NCBI GenBank assembly: GCA_037974665.1
Contig: CM075780.1
Location: 7,501,768-7,565,767, forward strand
Length of the DNA stretch: 64,000 nucleotides
From: Ehretia macrophylla
Lineage: Eukaryota > Streptophyta > Magnoliopsida > Boraginales > Ehretiaceae
Direction of reading: 5' to 3'
Shown: piece by piece, positions 49,323-63,429 of the stretch
How positions within the stretch are numbered: position 1 is the stretch's first letter
Layout of the letters: every line of letters begins with the position of its first letter
Notes under the pieces: generated by a model
Told to the model about the DNA's origin: nothing
The model's input: only the letters and a program-made list of their open reading frames with translations
Database searches by the model: none
Translations under genes and position numbers: made by a program

Positions 49323-52300
49323 TTTGGAAAGCTCTCCGAGAGCTCGACAACGGGGCAGCCAAGCCCGCTTCGTTGGGCCTTTTTTCGGAGCCCGAAATCG
49401 AACGTTTTCATCAATTTTCGGACACTTTTTTGCTTTTGTTCTGTTTTTCGGTCGCGGATCGTACGTCGTGCACCGCGGGATGGCCGGCAACCTAATCCAT
49501 CACATTTCTGTTACCGAATCCCATGGCACCTTGGGAGAGACAACTTTGCTTCACGTAGCGGCGGGGCCCGCAAACCGAGGTCGTGGGGCTTGGGACCAGG
49601 TCTCCGTCGCTCCGGAGCCCATAACTTTTGATCCGTAAGGAGTTACGCGGCCCACAGCATACCGTTGGAATGCTCTCTGAGAGCTCTACGACGGGGCAGC
49701 GAAGTGTGCTTCGCTGGGCCTTTTTTCGGAGTCCGAAATCGAACGTTTTCATCAATTTCTGGACACTTTTATGCTTTTGTACTGTTTTTCCGTCCCGGAT
49801 CGTACGTCGTGCGCTGCGGGAAGGCCGGCAACCTAATCCTTCACATTTCTGTTACCGAATCCCACGGCACCTTGGACGAGACAACTTCGCTTCACGTAGT
49901 GGCTGGGCCCGCAAACCAAGGTCGTGGGGCTTGGGACCAGGTCTCCGTCGCTCCGGAGCCCATAACTTTTGATCCGTATGGTGTTACGCGGCCCACAGCA
50001 AACCGTTGGAAATCTCTCCGATCAACGGGGCAGGCAAGCCCGCTTTGCTGGGCCTTTTTTCGGAGCCTAAAATCGAACGTTTTCATCAGTTTTCGAACAC
50101 TTTTCTGCTTTTGTACTGTTTTTCCGTCCCGGATCGTACGTCGTGCGCTGCGGGAAGGCCGGCAACCTAATCCTCCACATTTTTGTTACCGAATCCCACG
50201 GCACCTTGGGCGAGACAACTTCGCTTCACGTAGAGGCTGGGCCTGCAAACCGAGGTCGTGGGGCTTGGGACCAGGTCTCCGTCGCTCCGGAGCCCATAAC
50301 TTTTGATCCGTATGGTGTTACGCGGCCCATAGCATACCGTTGGCAAGCCCTCCGAGAGCTCTACAACGGGGCAGCCAAGCCCGTTTTGCTGGGCCTTTTT
50401 TTGGAGCCCAAAATCGAACGTTATCATCAGTTTTCGGACACTTTTCTGCTTTTGTACTTTTTTTCCGTCCCGGATCGTACGTCGTGCACCGCGGGAAGGC
50501 CGGGAACCTAATCCATCACATTTCTGTTACCGCATCCCACGGCACCTTGGGCGAGACAGCTTCGCTTCACGTAGAGGCTGGGCCCGCAAATCGAGGTCGT
50601 GGGGCTTGGGACTAGGTCTCCGTCGCTCCGGAGCCCATAACTTTTGATCCGTATGGTGTTACGTGGCCCACAACATACCGTTGGAAAGCTCTCCGAGAGC
50701 TCTACAACGGTGTAGCCAAGCCCGCTTCGCTGGGCCTTTTTTCGGAGCCCGAAATCGAACGTTATCATCAGTTTTCGGACACTTTTCTGCTTTTGTACTG
50801 ATTTTTCGTCCCGGATCGTACGTCGTGCACAGCGGGAAGGCCGGCAACCTAATCCATCACATTTCTGTTACCGAATCCCACGGCACCTTGGGCGAGACAG
50901 CTTCGCTTCACATAGAGGCTGGGCCCGCAAACCAAGGTCGTGGGGCTTGGGACCAGGTCTCCGTCGCTCCGGAGCCCATAACTTTTGATCCGTATGGTGT
51001 TACGCGGCCCACAGCATACCGTTGGAAAGCACTCCGAGAGCTCTACAACGGGGCAGCCTAGCCCGCTTACCTGGGCCTTTTTTCGGTGCCCAAAATTGAA
51101 CGTTATCATCAGTTTCCGGACAGTTTTATGCTTTTGTACCATTTTTCCGTCCCGGATCGTACGTCGTGCAACGCGGGAAGGCCGGCAACCTAATCCATCA
51201 CATTTTTGTTACCGAATCCCACGGCACCTTGGGCGAGACAGCTTCGCTTCACTTAGAGGCTGGGCCTGCAAACCGAGGTCGTGGGGCTTAGGACCAGGTC
51301 TCTGTCGCTCCGGAGCCCATAACTTTTGATCCGTATGGTGTTACGCGACCCACAACATACCGTTGGAAAGCTCTCTGAAAGCTGTACAACGGGGCAGCCA
51401 AGCACGCTTTGCTGGCCCTTTTTTCGGAGCCTGAAATCGAATGTTTTCATAAGTTTTCGGACACTTTTCTGATTTTGTAATATTTTTCTGTCCCGGATCG
51501 TACGTCGTGCACCGCGGGAAGGCCGACAACCTAACCCTTCACATTTCTGTTACCAAATCAAACGGCACCTTGTAGACAGCTTCGATTCACGTAGAGGCTG
51601 GGCCCGCAAACCGAGGTCGTGGGGCTTGGGACCAGGTCTCCGTCGCTCCGGAGCCCATAACTTTTGATCCGTAAGGAGTTACGCGGCCCACAGCCCCGTT
51701 GGAAAGCTCTCTGAAAGCTGTACAACGGGGCAGCCAAGCCCGCTTTGCTAGGCCTTTATTCGCAGCACAAAATCGAACGTTTTCATCAGTTTCCGGACAC
51801 TTTTCTGATATTGTACTATTTTTCTGTCCCGGATCGTGCGTCGTGCACCGCGGGAAGGCCGACAACCTAATCCATCACATTTCTGTTACCGAATCCCACG
51901 GCACCTTGGGCGACACAGCTTCGCTTCACGTACAGGCTGGGCCTGCAAACCGAGGTCGTGGGGCTTGGGACCAGGTCTCCGTCGCTCCGGAGCCCATAAC
52001 TTTTGATCCGTTTGGTGTTACGCGGCCCACAGCATACCGTTGGAAAGCTCTCCGAGTGTTCTACAACGGGACAGCCAAGCTGGGCCTTTTTTCGGAGACC
52101 GAAATCGATCGTTTTCATCAGTTTCCGGACACTTTTTTGCTTTTGTATTGTTTTTCCGTCCCGGATCGTACGTCGTGCACCGCGGGAAGGCCGGCAACCT
52201 AATCCATCGCATTTCAGTTACCGAATCCCATGGCACCTTGGGCGAGACAACTTCGCTTCACGTAGCGGCTGGGCCCGCAAACCGAGGTCGTGGGGCTTGG

Positions 52301-55300
52301 GACCAGGTCTCCGTCGCTCCGGAGCCCATAACTTTTGATCCGTAAGGAGTTACGCGGCCCACAGCATACCGTTGGAATGCTCTCCGAGAGCTCTACGACG
52401 GGGCAGTGAAGCCTGCTTTGCTGGGCATTTTTTCGGAGACCGAAATTGAACGTTTTCATCAGTTTCTGGACACTTTTTTGCTTTTGTACTATTTTTCCGT
52501 CCCGGATCGTACGTCGTGTGTTGCGGGAAGGCCGGCAACCTAATCCTTCACATTTCTATTACCGAATCCCACGGCACCTTGGGCGAGACAACTTCGCTTC
52601 ACGTAGAGCCTGGGCCCGCAAACCAAGGTCGTGGGGCTTGGGACCAACTCTCCGTCGCTCCGGAGCCAATAACTTTTGATCCGTATGGTGTTACGCGGCC
52701 CACAGCATACCGTTGGAAAGCTCTCCGAGAGCTCTGCAACGGGGCAGCCAAGTCGGCTTTGCTGGGCTTTTTTTCGGAGCCCAAAATCGAACATTTTCAT
52801 CAGTTTTCTGACACTTTTCTGCTTTTGTACTATTTTTTCGTCCTGGGTCGTACGTCGTGCACCGCGGGAAGGCCGGCAACCTAATCCATCACATTTCTGT
52901 TACGTAATCCAACGGAACCTTGGGCGAGACAGCTTCGCTTCACGTAGAGGCTGGGCCCGCAAACCGAGGTCGTGGGGCTTGGGGCCAAGTCTCCGTTGCT
53001 CCGGAGCCCATAACTTTTGATCCGTATGGTGTTACGCGCCCCACAGCATACCGTTGGAAAGCTCTCCGAGAGCTCTACAACGAGGCAGCCAAGCCTGCTT
53101 TGCCGGTCCTTTTTTCGGAGCCCAAAATCGAACGTTTTCATCAGTTTCTGGACACTTTTCTGTTTTTGTACTATTTTTCCGTCCCGGATCGTACGTCATG
53201 CACCGCGGGAAGGCCGGCAACTTAATCCATCACATTTCTGTTACCGAATCCCACGGCACCTTGGGCGATACAGCTTCGCTTCACGTAGAGGCTGGGCCTG
53301 CAAACCGTGGTCGTGGGGCTTGGGACCAGGTCTCCGTCGCTCCGGAGCCCATAACTTTTGATCCGTATGGTGTTACGCGGCCCACAGCATACCGTTGGAA
53401 AGCTCTCCGAGAGCTCTACAACGGGGCAGCCAAGCCCGCTTCGTTGGGCCTTTTTTCGGAGCCCGAAATTGAACGTTTTCATCAGTTTCCGGACACATTT
53501 TTGCTTTTGTACTGTTTTTCCGTTGCGGATCGTACGTCGTGCACCGCGGGATGGCCGGTAACCTAATCCATCACATTTTTGTTACCAAATCCCATGGCAC
53601 CTTGGGCGAGACAACTTCGCTTCATGTAGCGGCTGGGCCAGCAAACCGAGGTCGTGGGGCTTGGGACCAGGTCTCCGTCGCTCCGGAGCCCATAACTTTT
53701 TATCCGTAAGGAGTTACGCGGCCCACAGCATACCGTTGGAATGCTCTCCGAGAGCTCTACGACGGGACAGCAGAGCATGCTTTGCTGGACCTTTTTTCGG
53801 AGCCCGAAATCGAACGTTTTCATTAGTTTTCGGACACTTTTCTGCTTTTGTATTGTTTTTCCGTCCCGGATCGTACGTCGTGTGCTGCAGGAAGGCCGGC
53901 AACCTAATCCTTCACATTTCTGTTACCGAATCCCACGGCACCTTGGGCGATACAACTTCGCTTCACGTAGAGGCTAGGCCCGCAAACCAAGGTCGTAGGG
54001 CTTAGGACCAGGTCTCCGTTGCTCCGGTGCCCATAACTTTTGATCCGTATGGTGTTACGCGGCCCACAGCATACCGTTGGATAGCTCTCCTAGAGCTCTA
54101 CAACGGGGAAGCCAAGCCCGCTTTGCTGGGCCTTTTTTCGCAACCCAAAATTGAACGTTTTCATCAGCTTCAGGACATTTTTCTGCTTTTGAACTATTTT
54201 TCTGTCCCGGATCGTGCGTCGTGCACCCCTAGAGGCCCGGCAACCTAATCCATCACATTTCTGTTACCGAATCCCACGGTACCTTGGGTGAGACAGCCTC
54301 GCTTCACGTAGAGGCTGGGCCTGCAAACCGAGGTCGTGGGCTTGGGACCAGGTCTCCGTCGCTCCGGAGCCCCTAACTTTTGATCCGTATGGTGTTACGC
54401 GGCCCACAGCATACCGTTGGAAAGCTCTCCAAGAGCTCTACAACTGGGCTGCCAGGCCAGCTTTGCTGGGCCTTTTTTCGGAGATCGAAATTGAACGTTT
54501 TCTTCTGTTTTCGGACACTTTTTTGCTTTTGTACTGTTTTTCCGTCCCGGATCGTACGTCGTGCACCGCGGGAAGGCCGGCAACCTAATCCATAACATTT
54601 CTGTTACCGAATCCCACGTCACCTTGGGCGAGACAACTTCGCTTCACGTAGCGGCTGGGCCCGCAAACCGAGGTCGTGGGGCTTGGGACCAAGTCTCTGT
54701 CGCTCCAGAGCCCATAACTTTTGATCCGTAAGGAGTTACGCGGCCCAATGCATACCGTTTGAATGCTCTCCGAGAGCTCTACGATGGGGCGGTGAAGCCT
54801 GCTATGCTGGGCATTTTTTCGGAGCCCGAAATCGAACGTTTTCATCACTTTCGGACACTTTTTTGCTTTTGTTCTATTTTTTAGTCCCGGATCGTACGTC
54901 GTGCGTTGTGGGAAGCCGGCAACCTAATCCTTCACATTTCTGTTACCGAATCCCATGGCACCTTGGGCAAGACAACTTCGCTTCACGTAGAGGCAGGGCC
55001 GGCAAACCAAGGTCGTAGGGCTTGGGACCAGGTCTCCGTCGCTCCGGAGCCAATAACTTTGGATCCGTCTGGTGTTACGCGGCTCACAGCATACCGTTGG
55101 AAAGCTCTCCGAGAGCTCTGCAACGGGGCATCCAAGCCCGCTTTGCTGGGCCTTTTTTCGGAGCCCAAAATCGAACGTTTTCATCGGTTTCCGGACACTT
55201 TTCTGCTTTTGTACTATTTTTCCATCCCGGGTCGTACGTCGTGCACAGCGGGAAGGCCGGCAACTTAATCCATCACATTTCTGTTACCGAATCCCACAGC

Positions 55301-58300
55301 ACCTTGGGCGAGACAGCTTCACTTCACGTAGAGGCTGGGCCCGCAAACCGAGGTCGTGGGGCTTGGGACCAGGTCTCCGTCGCTCCGGAGCCCATAACTT
55401 TTGATCCGTAAGGAGTTACGCGGCCCACAGCATATCGTTGGAATGCTCTCCGAGAGCTCAACGACGGGGCAGCCAAGCCCGCTTTGTTTGGCCTTTTTTC
55501 GGAGCCCAAAATTGAACATTTTCATCAGTTTCCGGACACTTTTCTGCTTTTGTACTATTTTTCCGTCCCGGATCGTACGTCGTGGACCGCGGGAAGGCCG
55601 GCAACCTAATCCATCACATTTCTATTACCGAATCCCACGACACCTTGGGTGAGACAGCTTCGCTGCACGTAGAGGCTGGGCCCGCAAACCGAGGTCGTGG
55701 GGCTTGGGACCAGGTCTCCGTCGCTCCGGAGCCCGTAACTTTTGATCGGTATGGTGTTACGCGGCCCACAGCATACCGTTTGAAAGTTCTCCGAGAGCTC
55801 TACAACGGGGCAAGCAAGCCCGCTTTGCTGGGCCTTTTTTCGGAGAACGAAATCGAACGTTTTCATCAGTTTCCGGACACTTTTATGCTTTGGTACTGTT
55901 TTTCCGTCCCGGATCGTACGTCGTGCGCTGCGGGAAGGCCGGCAATCTAATCCTTCACATTTCTGTTACCGAATCCCACGGCACCTTGGACGAGACAACT
56001 TCGCTTCACGTAGAGGCTGGGCCCGCAAACCAAGGTCGTGGGGCTTGGGACCAGGTCTCCGTCGCTCTAGAGCCCATAACTTTTGATCCGTATGGTGTTA
56101 CGCGGCCCACAGCATACCGTTGGAAAGCCCTCCGAGAGCTCTACAACGGTGCAGCCAAGCCCGCTTTGCTGGGCCTTTTTTCGGAGCCCAAAATCGAACA
56201 TTATCATCAGTTTTCGGACACTTTTATGCTTTTGTACCATTTTTCCGTCTCGGATCGTACGTCGTGCACCGCGGGAAGGCCGGCAACCTAATCCGTCACA
56301 TTTCTGTTACCGAATCCCACAATACCTTGTGCGAGACAGCTTCGCTTCATGTAGAGGCTGGGCCTGCAAACCGAGGTCGTGGGGCTTGGGACCAGGTCTC
56401 CGTCGCTCCGGAGCCAATAACTTTTGATCCGTATTGTGTTACGTGGCCCACAGCATATCGTTGGAAAGCTCTCCGAGAGCTCTACAACGGGGCAGCCAAG
56501 TCCACTTTGCTGGGCCTTTTTTCGGAGCCCAAAATCGAACGTTTTCATCAGTTTCCGGACACTTTTATGCTTTTGTACAGTTTTTCTGTCCCGAATCGTA
56601 CGTCTTGCACCGCGGGAAGGCCGGCAACCTAATCCATCACATTTCTGTTACCGAATTCCATGGCACCTTGGGTGAGACAACTTCGCTTCACGTAGCGGCT
56701 GGGCCCGCAAACCGAGGTCGTGGGGCTTAGGACCAGGTCTCCGTCGTTTCGGAGCCCATAACTTTTGATCCGTAAGAAGTTACGCGGCCCACAGCATACA
56801 GTTGGAAAGCTCTCCGAGAGCTCTACGACGTGGTAGCAAAGCATGCTTTGCTGGGCCTTTTTTCGGAGCCCGAAATCGAACGTTTTCATCAGTTTCCGGA
56901 CACTTTTATGCTTTTGTACTGTTTTTCCGTCCCGGATCGTACGTCGTACGCTGCGGGAAGGCCGGCAACCTAATCCTCCACATTTCTGTTACCGAATCCC
57001 ACGGCACCTTGGGCGAGACAGCTTCGCTTCAGGTAGAGGCTGGGCCCGCAAACCAAGGTCGTGGGGCTTGGGACCAGGTCTCCGTCGCTCCGGAGCCCAT
57101 AACTTTTGATCCGTAAGGAGTTACGCGGCCCACAACATACCGTTGGAAAGCTCTCCGAGAGCTCTACAACAGGGCAGGCAAGACCGCTTAGCTGGGCCTT
57201 TTTTTGGAGCCCGAAATTGAACGTTTTCATCAGTTTCCGGACACTTTTATGCTTTTGTACTATTTTTCCGTCCCGGATCGTACGTCACGCGCTGTTGGAA
57301 GGCCGGCAACCTAATCCTTCACATTTCTGTTACCGAATCCCACGGCACCTTGGGCGAGACAACTTCGCTTCACGTAGCGGCTGGGCCCGTAAACCGAGGA
57401 CGTGGGGCTTGGGACCAGGTCTCCGTCGCTCCGGAGCCCATAACTTTTGATCCGTAAGGAGTTACGCGGCCCACAGCATACCGTTGGAAAGCTCTCCGAG
57501 AGCTCTACAACGGGGCAGGCAAGACCGCTTTGCTGGGCCTTTTTTTGGAGCCCGAAATTGAACGTTTTCATCAGTTTCCGGACACTTTTCTGCTTTTGTA
57601 CTGTTTTTCCGTCCCGGATCGTACGTCGCGCACTGCAGGAAGGCCGGCAACCTAATCCTTCACATTTCTGTTACCGAATCCCACGGCACCTTGGGCGAGA
57701 CAACTTCGCTTCACGTAGAGGCTGGGCCCGCAAACCAAGGTCATGGGGCTTGGGACCAGGTCTCCGTCGCTCCGAAGCCCATAACTTTTGATCCGTATGG
57801 TGTTACGCGGCCCACAGCATACCATTGGAAAGCCCTCAGAGAGCTCTACAACGGTGCAGCCAAGCCCGCTTTGCTCGGCCTTTTTTCAGACCCCAAAATC
57901 GAACGTTCTCATTAGTTTTCGGACACTTTTCTGCTTTTGTACCATTTTTCCGTCCCGGATCGTACGTCGTGCACCGCGGGAAGGCCGGCAACCTAATCCA
58001 TCACATTTCTGTTACCGAATCCCACGGTACCTTGGGTGAGACAGCTTCGCTTCACGTAGAGGCTGGGCCTGCAAACCGAGGTCGTGGGGCTTGGGACCAG
58101 GTCTCCGTCGCTCCGGAGCCTATAACTTTTGATCCGTATGGTGTTATGTGGCCCACAGTATACCCTTGGAAAGCTCTCCGAGAGCTCTACAACGGGGCAG
58201 CCAAGCCCGCTTCGCTGGGCCTTTTTTCGGAGCCCGAAATCGAACGTTTTCATCAGTTTTCGGACACTTTTTTGCTTTTGTACTGTTTTTCCGTCCCGAA

Positions 58301-61300
58301 TCGTACGTCGTGCACCGCGGGAAGGCCGGCAACCTAATCCATCACATTTCTGTTACCGAATCCCACGGCACCTTGGGCGAGACAGCTTCGCTTCACATAG
58401 AGGCTGGGCCTGCAAACCGAGGTCGTGGGGCTTGGGACCAGGTCTCCGTCGCTCCGGAGCCCATAACTTATGATCCGTAAGGAGTTACGGGGCCCACAGC
58501 ATACCGTTGGAAAGCTCTCCGAGAGCTCTACAACTAGGCAGGCAAGACCGCTTTGCTGGGCCTTTTTTTGGAGCCCGAAATTGAACGTTTTCATCAGTTT
58601 CCGGACACTTTTCTGCTTTTCTACTGTTTTTCCGTCCCGGATCGTACGTCGCGCGCTGCGGGAAGGCCGGCAACCTAATCCTTCACATTTCTGTTACCGA
58701 ATCCCACGGCACCTTGGGCGAGACAACTTCGCTTCACGTAGAGGCTGGGCCCGCAAACCAAGGTCGTGGGGCTTGGGACCAGGTCTCCGTCGCTCCGAAG
58801 CCCATAACTTTTGATCCGTATGGTGTTACGCGGCCCACAGCATACCGTTGGAAAGCCCTCAGAGAGCTCTACAACGGTGCAGCCAAGCCCGCTTTTCTCG
58901 GCCTTTTTTCAGACCCCAAAATCGAACGTTATCATTAGTTTTCGGACACTTTTCTGCTTTTGTACCATTTTTCCGTCCCGGATCGTACGTCGTGCACCGC
59001 GGGAAGGACGGAAACCTAATCCATCACATTTCTGTTACCGAATCCCACGGCACCTTGGACGAGACAGCTTCGCTTCACGTAGAGGCTGGGCCTGCAAACC
59101 GAGGTCGTGGGGCTTGGGACCAGGTCTCCGTCGCTCCGGAGCCCATAACTTTTGATCCGTATGGTGTTATGTGGCCCACAGCATACCGTTGGAAAGCTCT
59201 CCGAGAGCTCTACAACGGGGCAGACAAGCCCGCTTTGCTGGGCCTTTTTTCGGAGCCCGAAATTGAACGTTTTCATCAGTTTTCGGACACTTTTCTGCTA
59301 TTGTACTGTTTTTCCGTCCCGAATCGTACGTCGTGCACAGCGGGAAGACCGGCAACCTAATCCATCACATTTCTGTTACCGAATCCCACGGCACCTTGGG
59401 CGAGACAGCTTCGCTTCACGTAAAGGCTGGGCCTGCAAACCGAGGTCGTGGGGCTGGGAACCCGGTCTCCGTCGCTCCGGAGCCCATAACTTTTGATCCG
59501 TATGGTGTTACGTGGCCCACAGCATACCGTTGGAAAGCTCTCCGAGAGCTCTCCAACGGAGCAACCATGCCTGCTTTGCTGGGCCATTTTTCGGAGCCCA
59601 AAATCGAACGTTTTCATCAGTGTTCGGACACTTTTCTGCTTTTGTACTGTTTTTCCGTCCCGAATCGTACGTCGTGCACCGCGGGAAGACCGGCAACCTA
59701 ATCCATCACATTTCTGTTACCGAATCCCACGGTACCTTGGGCGAGACAGCTTCACTTCACGTAAAGGCTGGGCCTGCAAACCTAGGTCGTGGGGCTTGGA
59801 ACCCGGTCTCCGTCGCTCCGAAGCCCATAACTTTTGATCCGTATGGTGTTACGTGGCCCACAGCATACCGTTGGAAAGCTCTCCGAGAGCTCTACAACGA
59901 AGCAGCCATGCCCGCTTTGCTGGGCCATTTTTCGGAGCCCAAAATCGAACGTTTTCATCAGTTTCCGGACACTTTTCTGCTTTTGTACTGTTTTTTCGTC
60001 TCGGATCTTACGTCGTGCGCTGCGGGAAGGCCGGCAACCTAATCCTTCACATTTCTGTTACCGAATCCCACGGCACCTTAGGCGAGACAACTTCGCTTCA
60101 CGTAGAGGCTGGGCCTGCAAACCAAAGTCGTGGGGCTTGGGACGATGTCTCCGTCGCTCTAGAGCCCATAACTTTTGATCCGTATGGTGTTACGCGGCCC
60201 ACATCATACAGTTGGAAAGCTCTCCTAGAGCTCTACAACGGGACAGCCAAGCCCGCTTTGCTGGGCCTTTTTTCGCAGCCCAAAATCGAACGTTTTCATC
60301 TGTTTCCGGACACTTTTCTGCTTTTGTACTATTTTTTCGTCCCGGATCGTACGTCGTGCACCGCGGGAAGGCCGGCAACCTAATCCATCACATTTCTGTT
60401 ACCGAATCCCACGGCACCTTGGGCGAGACAGCTTCGCTTCACGTAGAGGCTGGGCCTGCAAACCGAGGTCGTGGGGCTTGGGACCCGGTCTCCGTCGCTC
60501 CGGAGCCCATAACTTTTGATCCGTATGGTGTTACGTGGCCCACAGCATACCGTTGGAAAGCTCTTCGAGAGCTCTACAACGCGGCAGCCCAGCCCGCTTT
60601 GCTGGGCCTTTTTTCAGAGCCCGAAATCGAACGTTTTCATCAGTTTCTGGACACTTTTCTATTTTTGTACTTTTTTTCCGTCCCGGATCGTACGTCGTGC
60701 CCCGCGGGAAGGCAGGCAACCTAATCCATCACATTTCTTTTACCGAATCCCACGGAACCTTGGGCGAGACAAATTCGCTTCACGTAAAGGCTGGGCCCGG
60801 AAACCAAGGTCGTGGGGCTTGGGACCAGGTCTCTGTCGCTCCGGAGCCCATAACTTTTGATCCGTAAGAAGTTACGCGGCCCACAGCATACCGTTGGAAA
60901 GCTCTCCGAGAGCTCTACGACGAGGCAGCCGATCCCGCGTCGTTGGGCCTTTTTTCACAGCATAAAATTGCCTGTTTTCATCAGTTTCCGGACACTTTTC
61001 TGCTTTTGTACTGTTTTTCCGTCCCGGATCGTACGTCGTGCACCGCGGGAAGGCCGGCAACCTAATCCATTACATTTCTGTTACCGAATCCCACGGCACC
61101 TTGGGCGAGACAACTTCGCTTCACGTAGCGGCTGGGCCCGCAAACCGAGGTCGTGGGGCTTGGGACCAGGTCTCCGTTGCTCCGGAGCCCATAACTTTTG
61201 ATCCGTAAGGAGTTACGCGGCCCACAGCATACCGTTGGAAAGCTCTTCGAGAGATCTACGACGGGGTAGCTAAGCCCGCTTTGCTGGACCTTTTTTCGAA

Positions 61301-63329
61301 GCCCGAAATTGAACGTTTTCATCAGTTTTCAGAAACTTTTATGCATTTGCACTGTTTTTCCGCCCCGGATCGTACGTCGTGCGCTGCGGGAAGGTCGGCA
61401 AGCTAATCCATCACATTTCTATTACCGAATCCCACGGCACCTTGGGTGAGACAACTTCGCTTCACGTAGATGCTGGGCCCGCAAACCGAGGTCGTGTGGC
61501 TTGGGACCAGGTCTCCGTCGCTCCGGTGCCCATAACTTTTGATCCGTAAGGAGTTACGCGGACCACAGCATACCGTTGGAAAGCTCTCCGAGAGCTCTAC
61601 AACTGGGCAGGCAAGCCCGCTTTGCCGGGCCTTTTTTCGGAGCCCGAAATTGAACGTTTTCATCATTTTCCGGACACTTTTCTGCTTTTGTACTGTTTTT
61701 CCGTCCCGGATCGTACGTCGTGCGCTGCGGGAAGGCCGGCAACCTAATCCTTCACATTTCTGTTACCAAATCCCACGGCACCTTGGGCTAGACAACTTCG
61801 CTTCACGTAGAGGCTGGGCCAGCAAACCAAGGTCGTGGGGCTTGGGACCAGGTTTCCGTCGCTCCGGAGCCCATAACTTTTGATCCGTATGGTATTACAT
61901 GGCCCACAGCATACCGTTGGAAATCCCTCCGAGAGATCTACAACGGGGCAGACAAGCCAGCATTGCTGGGCCTTTTTTCGAAGCCCAAAATTGAACGTTA
62001 TCATCAGTTTTCGGACACTTTTTTGGTTTTGTACCATTTTTCTGTCCCGGATCGTACGTCGTGCACCGCGGGAAGGCCGGCAACCTAATCCATCACATTT
62101 CTGTTACCGAATCCCACGGCACCTTCGGCGAGACAGCTTCGCTTCACGTAGAGGCTGGGCCTGCAAACCGAGGTCGTGGGGCTTGGGACCTGGTCTCTGT
62201 CGCCCCGGAGCCAATAACTTTTGATCCGTATGATGTTACGTGGCCCACAGCATACCGTTCGAAAGCTCTCCGAGAGCTCTACGACAGGGTAGCGAAGCAT
62301 GCTTTTCTGGGCCTTTTTTCGGTACCCGAAATCGAACGTTTTCATCAGTTTTTGAACACTTTTCTGCTTTTGTACTGTTTTTTCCGTCCCGGATCGTACG
62401 TCATGCGCAGCGGGAAGGCCGGCAACCTAATCCTTCACATTTCTGTTACCGAATCCCATGGCACCTTGGGCGAGACAACTTCGCTTCACGTAGAGGCTGG
62501 GCCCGCAAACCAAAGTCGTGGGGCTTGGGACCAGGTCTCCGTCGCTCCGGAGCCCATAACTTTTGATCCGTATGGTGTTACACGGCACACAGCATACCGT
62601 TGGAAAGCCCTCCGAGAGCTCTACAACGGGGCATCCAAGCCCGCTTTGCTGGGGCTTTTTTCGGAGCCCAAAATCGAACGTTATCATCAGTTTTCGGACA
62701 CTTTTATGCTTTTGTACCATTTTTCCGTCCCGGATCGTACGTCGTGCACCGCGGGAAGGCCGACAACCTAATCCATCACATTTCTGTTACCGAATCCCAC
62801 GGCACCTTTGGCGAGACAGCTTCGCTTCACGTAGAGGCTGGGCCTGCAAACCGAGGTCGTGGGGCTTGGGACCCGGTCTCCGTCGCTCCGGAGCCCATAA
62901 CTTTTGATCCGTATGGTGTTACGTGGCCCAAAGCATACCGTTGGAAAGCTCTCCGAGAGCTCTACAACGGGGCAGCCAAGCCCGCTTTGCTGGGCCATTT
63001 TTCGCCGCCCAAAATTGAACGTTTTCATCAGTTTCCGGACACTTTTATGCTTTTTTACTATTTTTCCGTCCCGGATCGTACGTCGTGCACCGCGGGAAGG
63101 CCGGCAACCTAATCCATCACATTTCTGTTACCGAATCCCACGGCACCTTGGGCGAGACAATTTCGCTTCACGTAGAGGCTGGGCCCGCAAACCAAGGTCG
63201 TGGGGCTTGGGACCAGGTCTCCGTCGCTCCGGAGCCCATAACTTTTGATCCGTAAGGCGTTACGCGGCCCACAGCATACCGTTGGAAAGCTCTCCGAGAG
63301 CTCTACGATGAGGCAGCCAAGCCCGCTTT
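49323..63329 (+). repeat. 341-bp tandem satellite, array 2 (about 41 units)
   Basis: Same family and strand as array 1. It starts abruptly with ttggaaagctctccg after the retroelement and continues to the N gap, where it stops in the gcccgcttt block. Anchors recur at about 341 bp (for example 58132, 58473, 58814, 59155, 59496 and 59837). Small deletions shorten some units: about 8 bp at 50020, a few bases near 51570, about 9 bp near 52080, and 1 bp in places. Classes A and B are mixed. Many units carry the cgttatcatcag variant (about 50422, 50762, 51103, 56211, 58931, 62001 and 62681). Confidence 0.97.
57106..59151 (+). repeat. Three-unit higher-order repeat (1023-bp period), about two copies
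   Basis: Variants at 57447-58469 recur at 58470-59492 at an offset of 1023 bp (3 x 341). Shared features include gcaggcaagaccgctttgctgg in the class B unit, gtacgtcgcgc, the linked ccgaagcccataac, ccctcagagagctctacaacggtgcagcc, and a unit with tttcagaccccaaaatcg followed by cattagttttcgg. The unit at 57106 resembles those at 57447 and 58470, so the block edges are blurred by an extra single-unit duplication. Confidence 0.85.
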
Positions 63330-63429
63330 NNNNNNNNNNNNNNNNNNNNNNNNNNNNNNNNNNNNNNNNNNNNNNNNNNNNNNNNNNNNNNNNNNNNNNN
63401 NNNNNNNNNNNNNNNNNNNNNNNNNNNNN
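63330..63429. other. Assembly gap of 100 N
   Basis: Exactly 100 undetermined bases separate satellite array 2 from the 5S rDNA segment. A round number of this kind is the conventional placeholder for a gap of unknown size. The distance between array and 5S unit, and their relative orientation, therefore depend on scaffolding and are not shown by sequence. Confidence 0.97.

Noticed and set aside
41992..49325. Alternative element model with 650-bp LTRs (41997-42646 and 48670-49320) and a CATTT target duplication on both sides
   Set aside because: TG and CA ends and a cattt at each border (41992-41996 and 49321-49325) can be drawn. However, no primer-binding site lies next to 48670, while a good one lies at 45465-45476 beside a perfect LTR-like GTGACA end. 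The satellite register is also broken, and the borders are low-complexity. I keep it as the second choice.
1..63329. CRISPR-like array
   Set aside because: The repeat is a continuous 341-bp tandem without spacers, in plant nuclear DNA.
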